A stretch of DNA of 64,000 bases from Paenibacillus mellifer (GCF_023195895.1 NZ_JALPRK010000023.1:1-64000), one strand, 5' to 3'. Shown: positions 1 through 9,006, counted from the stretch's first letter. Numbers and translations: made by a program. The notes: a model not told the origin generated them from the sequence alone.

Positions 1-37
1 TTTGATTTAGCCAGATGATTGACTTCCGAATTTAACT

Positions 38-487
38 TTATTGTTCCGCAGCGGGTCCTTTAGTGAATACTTTCGTGTGCAGCAGTTCCATGGCTTGACT
101 AATCGCCAGGCGGTCCTTATCAGTTAGCAGCTTCACACGTTCATGAAAACGGTCTTCAATTTGGGCAAAGACATCGTTGATCAATCCTTCTCCTTCCCGG
201 GAAAGTCGGACATATTGTTTGCGCCGATCCTTCGGATCTTCCACCCTCTCGCATAATCCCTTCTCCCTCAGCTTTTTGAGCTCCCGGCTGGTGTTGGGCA
301 TCGACATCGGCATACGTTCACTGATCAAGCTGGGCGTTACCCTCCGATTCACTCCTATAAAACCAAGCATGGTAAATTGCACAGGCGTGAGTCCCTCCGG
401 TTTGAGGATATGCGTCACCTCGTCGATTTCGGCGGAAACCGCGGTTAAGAATGCGACGAACGGATAGGGAAAATCGGTTTGTCCCAT
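38..487 (-). CDS. MarR-family transcriptional regulator
   Basis: A 149-residue winged-helix regulator of the MarR family, expected to act as a dimeric repressor released by a small ligand. The recognition helix region reads LISERMPMSMPNTSRELKKL, followed by the beta-wing (VEDPKDRRKQYVRLS), which is the DxR-type wing of MarR proteins. I place the start at the ATG at 487 because an AGAGGTGA ribosome site sits six bases before it; a GTG nine bases upstream lies inside that ribosome site. The gene is divergent from a short-chain dehydrogenase operon, and two near-identical imperfect palindromes lie in the gap, so it probably represses that operon and perhaps itself. The ligand is not predictable. 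Family assignment is firm; the target is inference from position. Confidence 0.88.
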   Translation of the reverse strand: MGQTDFPYPFVAFLTAVSAEIDEVTHILKPEGLTPVQFTMLGFIGVNRRVTPSLISERMPMSMPNTSRELKKLREKGLCERVEDPKDRRKQYVRLSREGEGLINDVFAQIEDRFHERVKLLTDKDRLAISQAMELLHTKVFTKGPAAEQ

Positions 488-522
488 TTGAATCACCTCT
501 ACGTGTCACGATATCAAATTAC

Positions 523-577
523 ATATCATTTGACAACTAAAAATCCGTCATGCTATGATTTTGTTGTCAATTGATAA
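523..577 (+). promoter_or_regulatory. SDR promoter with two MarR-type operators
   Basis: A sigma-A promoter is visible: TTGACA at 530-535, 18-bp spacer, TATGAT at 554-559. Two related 14-bp imperfect palindromes overlap it: ATATCATTTGACAA at 523-536, which covers the -35 box, and TTGTCAATTGATAA at 564-577, just after the -10. The second reads, on the other strand, as the first with two changes. This placement would let the neighbouring MarR protein block RNA polymerase. Motifs are seen directly; the identity of the bound regulator is inferred. Confidence 0.72.
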
Positions 578-602
578 CTATATTCCGAAGGGGGATTTCA
601 TC

Positions 603-1469
603 ATGAATAAAGTGTGGTTAGTTACCGGAAGCGGTCGAGGTTTGGGCCGTTCCATAGCGGAAGCGATTCTCGATCATGGGGATCGATTGGTGGCCACGGC
701 CAGAAATACGGCGAGCCTTACAACCTTACAGGAGAAGTACGGAGATCGCGTAAAGCTGTTAGAGCTGGACGTAACCGATCAGACGGCTGCGGATGCGTCC
801 GTTCAGTTGGCGGTCGAAACGTTCGGCAGGCTCGATGTGCTTGTGAACAATGCGGGCTTCAGCCATGTGGCCCCCTTTGAGCAAGTTACACAAGAACGAT
901 TCAAATCGATTGTGGATACGAACTTTTACGGTGTAGTCAACCTGACGCGAGCTGCCCTTCCCGTCATGCGCCAACAGCGTTCCGGACATATCATTAACAT
1001 CACCTCCATCGCTGCCCGGACGGCATCGCCCGGACAAGCTGCCTATAATGCGGCCAAGTTCGCGGCGAGCGGGTTTACGGAATCGGTAGCCGGGGAAGTC
1101 GCTCCGTTTGGTGTGAAGATGATCTCCGTTGAGCCCGGGGGCATGCGGACGGAATGCTCCGAGTTGGCCATGAGCCAAACGCCCGATTTAATTGCAGATT
1201 ACGAGCCCAGCGTCGGCTTTATGCTGAAGATGCTGGAGAGCTACAATGGTCACGAAATCGGCGATCCCGCTAAAATCGCCAAGGTCATCGTGGACTTGTC
1301 CCGCCGGGAGGAGCTCCCCGCTCATCTCGTGATTGGCAGTGATGCGTTATACGGCTTGGAAATGGGCTTGAAATCGCAAGCCGAGGCAACCGCCGAATGG
1401 GAAGCCGTCAGCCGGTCCACTGACTTTGAAGGCAGTGATCTCTCCAAGCTGGCGGGTCTGCAACTCTAA
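603..1469 (+). CDS. Short-chain dehydrogenase/reductase (classical SDR)
   Basis: A 288-residue classical NAD(P)-dependent oxidoreductase. The Rossmann motif TGSGRGLG is at residues 8-15, NNAG follows near residue 83, and the catalytic triad is completed by a Ser in NITS (about 135) and YNAAK (Tyr148, Lys152). The start at 603 is chosen for the AGGGGG site nine bases upstream; an upstream in-frame ATG at 555 lies inside the -10 box and is unlikely. It resembles the SDR subgroup used on hydroxy-carbonyl substrates, but the substrate cannot be told. It is first in a cluster with an alpha/beta hydrolase, an NAD(P)-binding protein and a second SDR, though a terminator follows it, so it may also be transcribed alone. 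Confidence 0.9.
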   Translation: MNKVWLVTGSGRGLGRSIAEAILDHGDRLVATARNTASLTTLQEKYGDRVKLLELDVTDQTAADASVQLAVETFGRLDVLVNNAGFSHVAPFEQVTQERFKSIVDTNFYGVVNLTRAALPVMRQQRSGHIINITSIAARTASPGQAAYNAAKFAASGFTESVAGEVAPFGVKMISVEPGGMRTECSELAMSQTPDLIADYEPSVGFMLKMLESYNGHEIGDPAKIAKVIVDLSRREELPAHLVIGSDALYGLEMGLKSQAEATAEWEAVSRSTDFEGSDLSKLAGLQL

Positions 1470-1489
1470 TCGCTACAACCAAAGGTGCC

Positions 1490-1528
1490 GGTCGCGAGGC
1501 GCATAGCAGGGTCTCGCGACCTTATTTT
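1490..1528 (+). terminator. Intrinsic terminator after the first SDR gene
   Basis: Perfect 9-bp arms GGTCGCGAG (1490-1498) and CTCGCGACC (1513-1521) are followed by TTATTTTA. The hairpin ends the first SDR transcript on the plus strand, possibly partially, since the hydrolase gene starts 30 bases further on. Confidence 0.75.
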
Positions 1529-1557
1529 ATAGTTCACATCCCAAGGAGAACATTATC

Positions 1558-2454
1558 ATGAGCAGCATACAAAGCACTCTGTTTAGACAGATCTTTCACC
1601 TCTTCCGAAAGGATTGGACGACGGTTGAAGGGTTCAGGAGAAGTCTAAATCGGCGCGAAACCTATCACCCACCCAAGCAAACGAAGTCTCGATACCGGGT
1701 CCATCAATTCGAGGTAAGCGAGTATCCAGTGTTTACGATAAAACCGAAATCGATGGCCCACATTAATAACCGCCGGCTGCTCTACTTGCATGGCGGAGCG
1801 TACGTTCATGAGATGTCGCCGTTTCATTGGCGATTCGCGGGAAAGTTGACCGAAGCGCTTGGCGGTACCACCGTTATTCCGATGTACCCGCTGGCAACCG
1901 CCACGCCGGCTTCTGTCACGTTGTCTTTTGTAACCGATGTTTACCAAAATCTTCTCCGTGATGCCGATTCTAATGACATCGTGCTTATAGGGGATTCCGC
2001 TGGTGGTGGAATGGCCTTGGCTTTGACCCAGCATATCCGGAACTTGGGGTTGCCTCAACCCGGGCATACCCTTCTGTTCTCCCCGTGGCTTGACGTGACA
2101 CTCAGCCACCCGGAAATTCAAGCCTCGGAAGCGCGTGATCCCTTACTGGCTCGTACGGGTCTGCTGGAAGCGGGCAAGCTGTACGCCGGTGAACTTGACC
2201 CCCGCCAACCCTGGGTCAGCCCGATTTACGGATCGCTTACCGGACTAGGGCCAATCACGATTTTTTATGGGACTGACGAATTGATATTGCCTGATGCACG
2301 ACAGTTGGTTCAACAAGCCCGTGCTGATGGGGTATCTATCCAAGCGTTTGAGTATCCCGGCATGTTTCACGCATGGCCGATCTTCCCGATCCCCGAAGCT
2401 TCGAAGGTGATCCGGCAAGTCGAGTTTTATATTAAGGAAGCCAGAGGAGATTGA
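1558..2454 (+). CDS. Alpha/beta hydrolase, HSL-type esterase
   Basis: A 298-residue cytoplasmic carboxylesterase-like protein of the hormone-sensitive-lipase (Abhydrolase_3) family. The oxyanion-hole motif HGG is at residues 78-80, the nucleophile elbow GDSAGG places Ser147, and the acid (FYGTDEL) and histidine (PGMFHAW) lie in the last third, all as expected. No signal peptide is seen. The ribosome site AAGGAGAA lies just before the start. The next gene begins eight bases after the stop, so the two are co-transcribed. Expected to hydrolyse short-chain acyl esters; the natural substrate is unknown. Confidence 0.88.
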   Translation: MSSIQSTLFRQIFHLFRKDWTTVEGFRRSLNRRETYHPPKQTKSRYRVHQFEVSEYPVFTIKPKSMAHINNRRLLYLHGGAYVHEMSPFHWRFAGKLTEALGGTTVIPMYPLATATPASVTLSFVTDVYQNLLRDADSNDIVLIGDSAGGGMALALTQHIRNLGLPQPGHTLLFSPWLDVTLSHPEIQASEARDPLLARTGLLEAGKLYAGELDPRQPWVSPIYGSLTGLGPITIFYGTDELILPDARQLVQQARADGVSIQAFEYPGMFHAWPIFPIPEASKVIRQVEFYIKEARGD

Positions 2455-2461
2455 TATACTC

Positions 2462-3100
2462 ATGAAGAATTCAAAAAAAGCGCTTCTGTTTGGAGCCAGC
2501 GGTTTCGTTGGTTCATATCTTCTGGAACAGTTGCTGCAAGATGTCGAATACGAGCAGGTTATCACTGTAGTCCGCACCCCACTGCCGATTCGCCACCCAA
2601 AGCTACACATGATTATCGGCGACTATGGCACCCTGCCGGGCTTGAAGGATCAACTGAAGGCGGATGAGATTTTCATTACGTTAGGTTCAGGCTCCTATGA
2701 AGTCGAACATGGGTACCCGGTCATGGCCGCGTCCTTTGCGAAAGAGCATGGAGCCAAAGCCGTCTTGATCGTCACGGCCGTGCAAGCCGATCCGAAGTCG
2801 CGATCCGCTTACGTTCGGGTCAAGGGTGAGATTGAACGCGATATCCTCCGCTTGGGGTTTGAGCATACCCATCTGTTCCGTCCATCGATGATCATGGGTC
2901 ACCGCCCGGAGTTTCGTCCCATGGAACTGGCAGTGATGTTTATCTGGAGAATCATCAACCCATTTTTCCTCGGGAAAATGGATAAATATAAAGGCACTTC
3001 AGCGCAAGATATCGCCACAGCCATGCATCAAGCGGCTAAGCGCCCGTCAGATAAAGTGAACTTTTACTATTGGAAGGAAATGGAGGATTTGAATCGATGA
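2462..3100 (+). CDS. NAD(P)H-binding oxidoreductase, HTATIP2-like
   Basis: A 212-residue atypical SDR with a single Rossmann fold. The N-terminal GASGFVGSYL binds the dinucleotide and the KGEIERDIL/HLFRPSMIMG segment resembles the HTATIP2/Tip30-like NAD(P)H-binding family (NAD_binding_10). The classical YxxxK motif is not obvious, so catalytic activity is uncertain. The ribosome site AGAGGAGA is formed by the end of the preceding gene. Its stop overlaps the ATG of the next gene as ATGA, which indicates translational coupling. Confidence 0.8.
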   Translation: MKNSKKALLFGASGFVGSYLLEQLLQDVEYEQVITVVRTPLPIRHPKLHMIIGDYGTLPGLKDQLKADEIFITLGSGSYEVEHGYPVMAASFAKEHGAKAVLIVTAVQADPKSRSAYVRVKGEIERDILRLGFEHTHLFRPSMIMGHRPEFRPMELAVMFIWRIINPFFLGKMDKYKGTSAQDIATAMHQAAKRPSDKVNFYYWKEMEDLNR

Positions 3101-3948
3101 AATCTAAGAAGACCGTAATCATTACCGGAGCAAATTCAGGGATGGGTTATGCCACCACAGTTGAGTTAGCCAAGAAAGGTTATCATGTGGTGATGGCCTG
3201 CCGCGACGAAAGACGCGGCCTACGAGCATTAGAGGAAGCACGCAAAGAAAGTGACTCTCCAGCTATCGAACTCATGAAGCTTGATTTAGGTTCTTTGGCA
3301 CAAATCCGGTTATTTGCCGAGGAATTTCGGGCAACTTACGATGTTCTGGATGTCCTGATTAACAATGCGGGGGTGATGACCTTTAAACGAGAGACGACCT
3401 CCGACGGGTTCGAGCGTATGATGGGCATTAACCATCTGGGAACTTTTCTGCTAACCAATCTGCTGCTGGATCCCCTTAAACTTGCCAACCAAGGCCGGAT
3501 CGTCAACGTCGCCTCCGTTTCGCATAAGAAAGCGAATCTGGACCTGAGCGATCCGTACCGAGAAAAGTCATTTTCCTTTATGGAAGCGTATGGACAATCC
3601 AAGCTGGCCAACCTGCTCTTTACGCTGGAGCTCAGCGATCGCATGAAAGACACGCAGGTGACGGTCAACAGCCTTCATCCCGGTACGGTATCCACCAATA
3701 TCGGAGTGGATCGAAACGGCGGGTTTTGGGCCAAAACAGCGCAAACCTTAATGAAGCCTTTTGTATTAAGTCCCCTGCAAGGAGCCGAAACAACGATTTA
3801 TTTGGCTGACAGCCCTGAGGTTAGCGAGATCAGCGGCAAGTATTTTCAAAACAAAAGGATAACCTCAACCTCCCCTCAAGCTCAGAACAAGCAATTGGCG
3901 AATCAATGCTGGGCTTGGAGTGAGCGTGAGGTTGGTGAGACGGTCTGA
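3097..3948 (+). CDS. Short-chain dehydrogenase, retinol-dehydrogenase-like
   Basis: A 283-residue SDR with TGANSGMG at the N terminus, NNAGVM in the middle and the active-site signature YGQSKLANLLF, which is typical of the RDH11-14/WWOX-like branch (YxxSKLAN). It starts at 3097 within the ATGA overlap with the preceding gene, with GGAGG nine bases upstream; a TTG 27 bases earlier in frame is less likely. It is the last member of the small oxidoreductase/hydrolase operon. The substrate is unknown; this branch often acts on lipophilic alcohols or aldehydes. Confidence 0.87.
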   Translation: MKSKKTVIITGANSGMGYATTVELAKKGYHVVMACRDERRGLRALEEARKESDSPAIELMKLDLGSLAQIRLFAEEFRATYDVLDVLINNAGVMTFKRETTSDGFERMMGINHLGTFLLTNLLLDPLKLANQGRIVNVASVSHKKANLDLSDPYREKSFSFMEAYGQSKLANLLFTLELSDRMKDTQVTVNSLHPGTVSTNIGVDRNGGFWAKTAQTLMKPFVLSPLQGAETTIYLADSPEVSEISGKYFQNKRITSTSPQAQNKQLANQCWAWSEREVGETV

Positions 3949-4010
3949 TGTCTTTCATGTTAACGATTCCATCATAAAGCCTAAATTCTGACGACAGCAT
4001 GTCATATTTA

Positions 4011-4053
4011 AAATAAAAGGACCCCATCCCCGCTTCAGCGGAAATGGAGGTCC
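4011..4053 (-). terminator. Terminator of the manganese transporter gene
   Basis: A long hairpin with outer arms GGACC/GGTCC and inner CCGC/GCGG pairs lies at 4019-4053, with a T-rich run (TTTTATTT) on the minus strand at 4011-4018. It ends the leftward mntH transcript and could also stop the rightward SDR operon. Confidence 0.75.
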
Positions 4054-4085
4054 ACTTCATATCCCTAGTCGGGATCTGCACGACG

Positions 4086-5387
4086 TCAAAACAGCATTTG
4101 AACGATTAAGAACAAATTCAGGCCGACCACCAAAGCGGAGATGATCCAACCCAGCGTAGTGGTAATCCGGTGATTCGCCAGCCCGCCCATTATTTTGCGG
4201 TTTGAGGTGAACAAGATCAAGGGAATCAGGGCAAAGGCAATCCCAAACGACAGAATCACTTGGCTCATCACCAAGGCATTCGTAGGATTGACGCCTGAAA
4301 TGATGATGGCGAGCGGTGGAATCGTCGTAATAGCCCGCCGAACATACAGGTTAATTCGCTTGTTAATGAAGCCTTGCATCACGACATCCCCAGCCATCGT
4401 ACCGACCGACGAGCTCGACAGGCCGGCAATCAGCAAACCAAGCCCAAAGGAGATGGCAGTTACTGGTCCGGCAATCGTTCCGAAATGATGAAAAGCGACG
4501 TCCAAATCCTCCACCACCAGCCCATTCTTAAAGAGCAGACCTGCGGATACGACCACCATCGCCATATTCACCGCCCCGGCAATCAACATGGCCAACACGA
4601 TGTCGATGAATTCCAGTTTGAAAATTTTCTTCTTCTCCGCCTCATTACGGCCGACGATACGGTTTTGCGTTAACGAGGAGTGCAGATAAATGGCGTGAGG
4701 CATTACAGTCGCCCCTAAGATACCGGCAGCCAGTAAGACGCTATCCACCCCGTCAAATCGTGGAGTCACCATACCCGCGCCAACCGCGCCAAAATCCGGA
4801 TTTGCCGCAATCACCTGAAAGGCAAAGGCCAGCACGACGATCAGCACCATCGCTGCGATTCCCGCCTCCAGAGCGCGATATCCCCTCCGCTGAAGCTCCA
4901 GGATCGCAAAGGAACCTATCGCAGTGATCACGGCTGCTGGCAGCATCGGAATGCCAAACAGGAGATAAAGCCCTAAAGCCGCCCCGATAAATTCGGCTAA
5001 ATCCGTTGCGATAATGACTAGTTCACTTTGAATCCACAGGAAAATCGATACTCCCTTAGGGAACCGATCATGAGCAACCTCAGGCAGATTTCTGCCGGTG
5101 GCGATCCCCAATTTGGCCGATAACGACTGAATCAACACAGCCATCAAATTCGAGGCGAAGATCACCCATAACAGAAGATATCCGTATTTGGATCCCGCTG
5201 TAATATTCGTCGCAAAGTTACCGGGATCGATATAAGCAACCGCCGCGATAAACGCAGGTCCAAGAAAAGGCAGCAGCCGTTTCAGTCCTTTCGTTCGGCC
5301 GTCTAATGCGGCATGTGCGGAGGATTTGTGATCCATTCCTTTTGCTGCAACTTGAGTGGTTTGCTGCGCAACACTTTGTTCCATCAT
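4086..5387 (-). CDS. mntH: NRAMP-family Mn2+ transporter
   Basis: A 433-residue, about 11-helix, proton-coupled divalent metal importer. The metal-binding DPGN in the first helix is at residues 54-57 and the MPH motif of helix 6 at 229-231, both diagnostic of functional NRAMP transporters. The protein starts at the ATG at 5387, six bases after an AGGGAGGG ribosome site; a TTG upstream is discarded. A roughly 35-residue hydrophilic N-terminal tail precedes helix 1. The gene is monocistronic. A MntR-like operator sits directly downstream of its -10 box, so repression by excess manganese is expected. No mntR gene is present in this window. Confidence 0.93.
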   Translation of the reverse strand: MMEQSVAQQTTQVAAKGMDHKSSAHAALDGRTKGLKRLLPFLGPAFIAAVAYIDPGNFATNITAGSKYGYLLLWVIFASNLMAVLIQSLSAKLGIATGRNLPEVAHDRFPKGVSIFLWIQSELVIIATDLAEFIGAALGLYLLFGIPMLPAAVITAIGSFAILELQRRGYRALEAGIAAMVLIVVLAFAFQVIAANPDFGAVGAGMVTPRFDGVDSVLLAAGILGATVMPHAIYLHSSLTQNRIVGRNEAEKKKIFKLEFIDIVLAMLIAGAVNMAMVVVSAGLLFKNGLVVEDLDVAFHHFGTIAGPVTAISFGLGLLIAGLSSSSVGTMAGDVVMQGFINKRINLYVRRAITTIPPLAIIISGVNPTNALVMSQVILSFGIAFALIPLILFTSNRKIMGGLANHRITTTLGWIISALVVGLNLFLIVQMLF

Positions 5388-5436
5388 GACAATCCCTCCC
5401 TTGCGCTGTCCAATATCCAAAGTTGTCTATATCCAT

Positions 5437-5496
5437 TAAAGTTTCCTTAGTGCAACTTTATAGCCTTAGTATATGCTTCATTTTGAAAAATGTAAA
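5437..5496 (-). promoter_or_regulatory. mntH promoter with MntR operator
   Basis: On the minus strand: TTTACA (5491-5496), a 17-bp spacer, then TATACT (5468-5473). Immediately downstream, at 5437-5460, lies a palindrome with arms TAAAGTT and AACTTTA around TGCACTAAGG. From memory this closely matches the Bacillus MntR box (TTTGC-ATNAGG-GAAA type). Placing the operator over the start site is the arrangement of manganese-repressed mntH promoters. Motif positions are read directly; binding by MntR is inferred. Confidence 0.82.
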
Positions 5497-5629
5497 TCCA
5501 TTTTCTTGCGATATTGAAAATTCTAATTGACGAAATCGACACTTGTTCCTTTGCGGTTTCCACTATGATATGGAATGTACTTATCATAACGTCTATCGAT
5601 ATTTCATAGGATAGAGAAGGAGCATGGAT

Positions 5630-6223
5630 ATGAACCGAAAAATCTTCAATCATCAAGCCGTTATTGCTCTCCTTGCCGCAGGTATCCTTGGCGTTGCCAC
5701 TTGGGCCACATCAAGCAGTGTCGTCACGGCACAGCCAACGAAGACGACGGCAGCACAGATCCAGAAGGAAGACACCGCTCATGCCTTGGATACTTTAAAC
5801 AGCTTTTATAAACCCGCCTTAAAAGGACAGTTCCCTGGAGCTGTCTCCGGACTGACGGTCGGTAAAAACACTCGGAAAGACGTCATCAAGCTGATCGGTG
5901 ATCCTTCTATCGCGGGCAAGGGAAGCTTGGCATTTGATTTATACAGCGCCAATATGGGTAATCCGGGATATGCGTTATCCTACACTAAGGGTACGATTCA
6001 AGAAATGCGTTATTTCGGTACCAACGTGGAACGCCAAACCAATATCGGCGGCATCACGATGAAAATGCTGAAGCAAAACTGGTTTGCACCGGACGCAAGC
6101 AGCACGATCAAGAACGGCAACACCAAGCAAACCAAACTGACCTATATCCGCGGAGAGTATAGTCTTGAATTTATATTTAATAGCAGCACGGACCTGGATC
6201 ACATCAACCTTCTGGAGAATTAA
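5630..6223 (+). CDS. Secreted YjgB-like protein (DUF4309)
   Basis: A 197-residue protein beginning with a signal peptide (hydrophobic core AVIALLAAGILGVATWA, probable cleavage near VVTAQ). The body resembles DUF4309 proteins such as Bacillus subtilis YjgB, whose function is unknown. I choose the ATG at 5630, seven bases after AAGGAG; an ATG two codons earlier is too close to that site. No cysteine or obvious catalytic motif is seen. It is a single gene between the mntH promoter and a convergent terminator. Confidence 0.75.
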   Translation: MNRKIFNHQAVIALLAAGILGVATWATSSSVVTAQPTKTTAAQIQKEDTAHALDTLNSFYKPALKGQFPGAVSGLTVGKNTRKDVIKLIGDPSIAGKGSLAFDLYSANMGNPGYALSYTKGTIQEMRYFGTNVERQTNIGGITMKMLKQNWFAPDASSTIKNGNTKQTKLTYIRGEYSLEFIFNSSTDLDHINLLEN

Positions 6224-6230
6224 TCCCCCC

Positions 6231-6284
6231 AAAAAAAGAGGCTGAGCCGGACGCGTGACTCTATAAGTCCACGCCGGTTCAGCC
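6231..6284 (-). terminator. Terminator of the MalT-like regulator gene
   Basis: Arms GGCTGAGCCGG (6240-6250) and CCGGTTCAGCC (6274-6284), with further CGCGTG/CACG pairing inside, are followed on the minus strand by seven T residues (6231-6237). The stop codon of the regulator gene lies inside the right-hand arm. On the plus strand it may also stop the DUF4309 transcript. Confidence 0.85.
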
Positions 6285-8870
6285 TTCGATTTCTTTCCCG
6301 CGGATCATCGCCTCCACGCGATTCTTGACCTGCAGCTTGCCGTATATGCGGTTGATATGAGCTTTAAGCGTCCCCATGCCGATGCCCAACGCCTCTACAA
6401 TCGACGGATTGTCCATCCCTTCCTCCATACAGCGAAAGATCGTGAGTTCACGCGGTGTAAGCAGCGTTTCCAAGGCTTTTGAGGAGGATCGACTTCCCTT
6501 CGCCGGTCGCTCAAAGCTGGACAATACTTTACGTACATACTCGAGCGGCGTGGCGTTATCGTCGCGTAAATTCCCTTTTTGCCGTTGCTCTACATAAATG
6601 GCAAGCAACTCGGACAAACGTTGTCCTTTATCCGTAAACACCCGAACGTAATCGTCCGGTTTCGCCAGCTTTAGCGCCGCCTCCAATTTGAGCAGCGCCT
6701 CTTGCGGTTTCCCTGCCAACTGTAAAATCATCGCCTGCAACGTTTCGAGATCCAGCGCATCCATCGGGCGGTGGCCTTTCACGGCGATGGGCAGCAGCTT
6801 GTCGGATAACCGCCAAGCTTCGTCTAACCGCCCCGTCTCGATCAACAACCGAACCAGGAAGGTGTAAGGAAACAGTTGATGTACCGAAACCAGGTCTTCC
6901 GCCGAAAGACCGTAGCGCTCCTGCCATTCCATCGCCAGGCCTAAGTCTCCATGGCGCAAGCGCATCGCCGCCCGCTCCGTATCCAGCAAGATCAGAGCCT
7001 CGTCCACCCCATCGTCAACGGCTCGCCGGAATGCATCCGCGATCCAACCCTCTGCCTGCTCTTCATCACGCCTTGCTTGATAGATTCGGGACAGGAACAA
7101 CGAAGCGGGGACATACACCTTCTCCGGTTGATAATGCGCTTGACTTTGTCCCTTTAAACCTTGCTTCAAATAAACTTCCGCCTGCTCTAACTCGTTGCGT
7201 TCATACATCAGTTCCCCATAGCAAACGACCACCGAATCCTGTAGTCCCATCCGTCCCATGAACTCGATCATGCTTGTGAAGAAACCGTCGGCTAACCCGC
7301 GCGGTAAATGCAGCCCCCGCTTCCCGTTATAAGACCGGAATACCGAAGGGGACAACGGCATCAAGGGAGAAGCGAAGATCAGATCCGTTCCCTGCGGACT
7401 ATATTGCAAGGACAGCTGAATGTACTTCAGCGCCTTCACCATATCCATTTCGTATTGGGTTGCTTTGAAATTCCTGACGTAATACAGATAACCCAAATAG
7501 CGGTCTCTCTCCTCCGGCTCCCAGCGGTCTCCAGTCTCTTCGTAGTACTGTTCTGCTCGGTGCAAATACAATTCTGCGAGGGTGACATCCTGCGACCATA
7601 ACAAGGAATGCGTGTAGGAGAAATAAAGGTACGGATGGAGCAACAACAGGTCTTCGGGTATGGCTGACAGCCATGTCTTCATCGTTGAGAACTCCCGTCG
7701 AATAAGCACGCTTCCCATCTGCTCTAGTAGACGAATAGCTTCCCCATAATTAGCTCCGGCTAAATAATAATCCACGGCCTCTTCAAAGAGTTCCCGTGAT
7801 TCACACCATTCCGCCGCCGTACGAAGAAGTTTTGCGGCATTCCCAGGACGTCGGCGCTCCTCCTCCCTACGCAAGAAATCGCCGAACAAACGATGGAACT
7901 GATACCATTGCCTGCCGTCATCAAGCGGGAGTAAGAATAAGTTTAACCGGGCCACTTCCTCAAGCATTTCCGCCCCGCCGTCCCCAGCAACTGCTTGACA
8001 GAGAGAGCGGTGCAATCGCTGCAGCACGGAGACATCCAACAGAAATGATCGAATCGACTCATCCAAGGAATTGAACACCTCTTGGAACAGATATTCCTCT
8101 ACCCCGCTGCGCTCAAGAGACGGCAGCCTTAATGTGCCGAGCCCCTTCTCATGACGCCAAGACAAGGCAATCAGCTTTAATCCCGTCACCCAACCTTCGG
8201 TTTGTGTAAGAACCTGTTCAAGCTGGTCGTGATCCAGCTCCTTATGCGCGGAAAGACGAAAAAACTCTCCCGTTTCCACGATATCAAATCGCATTTGAAC
8301 GTCGTAAATACGGTAAACCCATCCTCGGCTAATCCAACGAGACTTGATAAAGTCGTTGTCATACCGGCTGGCGAAAGTGAGATGTATCCCTTGGGGCAGA
8401 TATTCCAGCATAAAACCGACTGAACTCAAGATGTCCGGATCGTGGATCTCATGCCAATCATCCAGGATCAAGGCCAGCGGTTGAGACAAGCGATTGAACT
8501 CATTCAGTAATGCGATGATCATCGGCTCATAATGGCCTGGTCTAAGCGCTGCAAAAGAGGTTTGAAACGCCTCAGAGAACCGGCCTGTCGATCGCTCAAT
8601 GGCAGCGGTGACATAATGCCAGAAGCGAATCAAATCATTATCCTTCTCGTCCAATGACAGCCATGCCAAAGGTCGGGTTACTTGATTGGCCCATTCCCGG
8701 ATCAAGTTCGTTTTCCCATATCCGGCTGGAGCTGCGATATAGGTTGCCCTGCAGTCCAATGCTTCGTTTAATCGTTCGATGAGTCGAGGACGTGGCACGG
8801 ACACCTGGATATCCCCAGGTATATTCATTTTGGATAAGAGCAATACATGGTTTTCTTTGGTTTCGTGCAT
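6279..8870 (-). CDS. MalT-like LuxR-family ATP-dependent regulator (LAL)
   Basis: An 863-residue large activator of the MalT/LAL class. The Walker A motif APAGYGKTNL is near residues 47-56, LILDDWHEI is the Walker B segment, a long helical TPR-like region follows, and the last 60 residues form a LuxR-type helix-turn-helix (LTPRELTIF ... GMGTLKAHINRIYGKL). Such proteins are ATP- and inducer-dependent transcription activators. The start at 8870 is set by GGAGGG six bases upstream; longer readings would include a terminator and are rejected. It lies directly downstream of, and on the same strand as, a sugar ABC operon, but a terminator separates them. A role in carbohydrate control is plausible, not shown. 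Confidence 0.9.
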   Translation of the reverse strand: MHETKENHVLLLSKMNIPGDIQVSVPRPRLIERLNEALDCRATYIAAPAGYGKTNLIREWANQVTRPLAWLSLDEKDNDLIRFWHYVTAAIERSTGRFSEAFQTSFAALRPGHYEPMIIALLNEFNRLSQPLALILDDWHEIHDPDILSSVGFMLEYLPQGIHLTFASRYDNDFIKSRWISRGWVYRIYDVQMRFDIVETGEFFRLSAHKELDHDQLEQVLTQTEGWVTGLKLIALSWRHEKGLGTLRLPSLERSGVEEYLFQEVFNSLDESIRSFLLDVSVLQRLHRSLCQAVAGDGGAEMLEEVARLNLFLLPLDDGRQWYQFHRLFGDFLRREEERRRPGNAAKLLRTAAEWCESRELFEEAVDYYLAGANYGEAIRLLEQMGSVLIRREFSTMKTWLSAIPEDLLLLHPYLYFSYTHSLLWSQDVTLAELYLHRAEQYYEETGDRWEPEERDRYLGYLYYVRNFKATQYEMDMVKALKYIQLSLQYSPQGTDLIFASPLMPLSPSVFRSYNGKRGLHLPRGLADGFFTSMIEFMGRMGLQDSVVVCYGELMYERNELEQAEVYLKQGLKGQSQAHYQPEKVYVPASLFLSRIYQARRDEEQAEGWIADAFRRAVDDGVDEALILLDTERAAMRLRHGDLGLAMEWQERYGLSAEDLVSVHQLFPYTFLVRLLIETGRLDEAWRLSDKLLPIAVKGHRPMDALDLETLQAMILQLAGKPQEALLKLEAALKLAKPDDYVRVFTDKGQRLSELLAIYVEQRQKGNLRDDNATPLEYVRKVLSSFERPAKGSRSSSKALETLLTPRELTIFRCMEEGMDNPSIVEALGIGMGTLKAHINRIYGKLQVKNRVEAMIRGKEIEG

Positions 8871-8953
8871 GGCAGTCCCTCCATAAAAGATCATACCATG
8901 CTCGTGCCCGGTCGGGAACGATGAACACGAACGACTTAGGCGCGCCTTCCCCC

Positions 8954-8987
8954 AAAAAAACAGACCCGCGCTCCCGCGAGTCCGTCT
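8954..8987 (-). terminator. Terminator of the sugar ABC operon
   Basis: A GC-rich hairpin (8961-8987, core GACCCGCG with CGCGAGTC) is followed on the minus strand by seven T residues at 8954-8960. It ends the GH35-ABC operon just after the binding-protein gene. Confidence 0.88.
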
Positions 8988-9006
8988 TCCTATACTTATC
9001 AATTCA

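Noticed and set aside
3830..4081. An 83-codon minus-strand ORF over the end of the SDR operon
   Set aside because: It spans a terminator hairpin, lacks a ribosome site and overlaps the 3' end of a well-supported gene.
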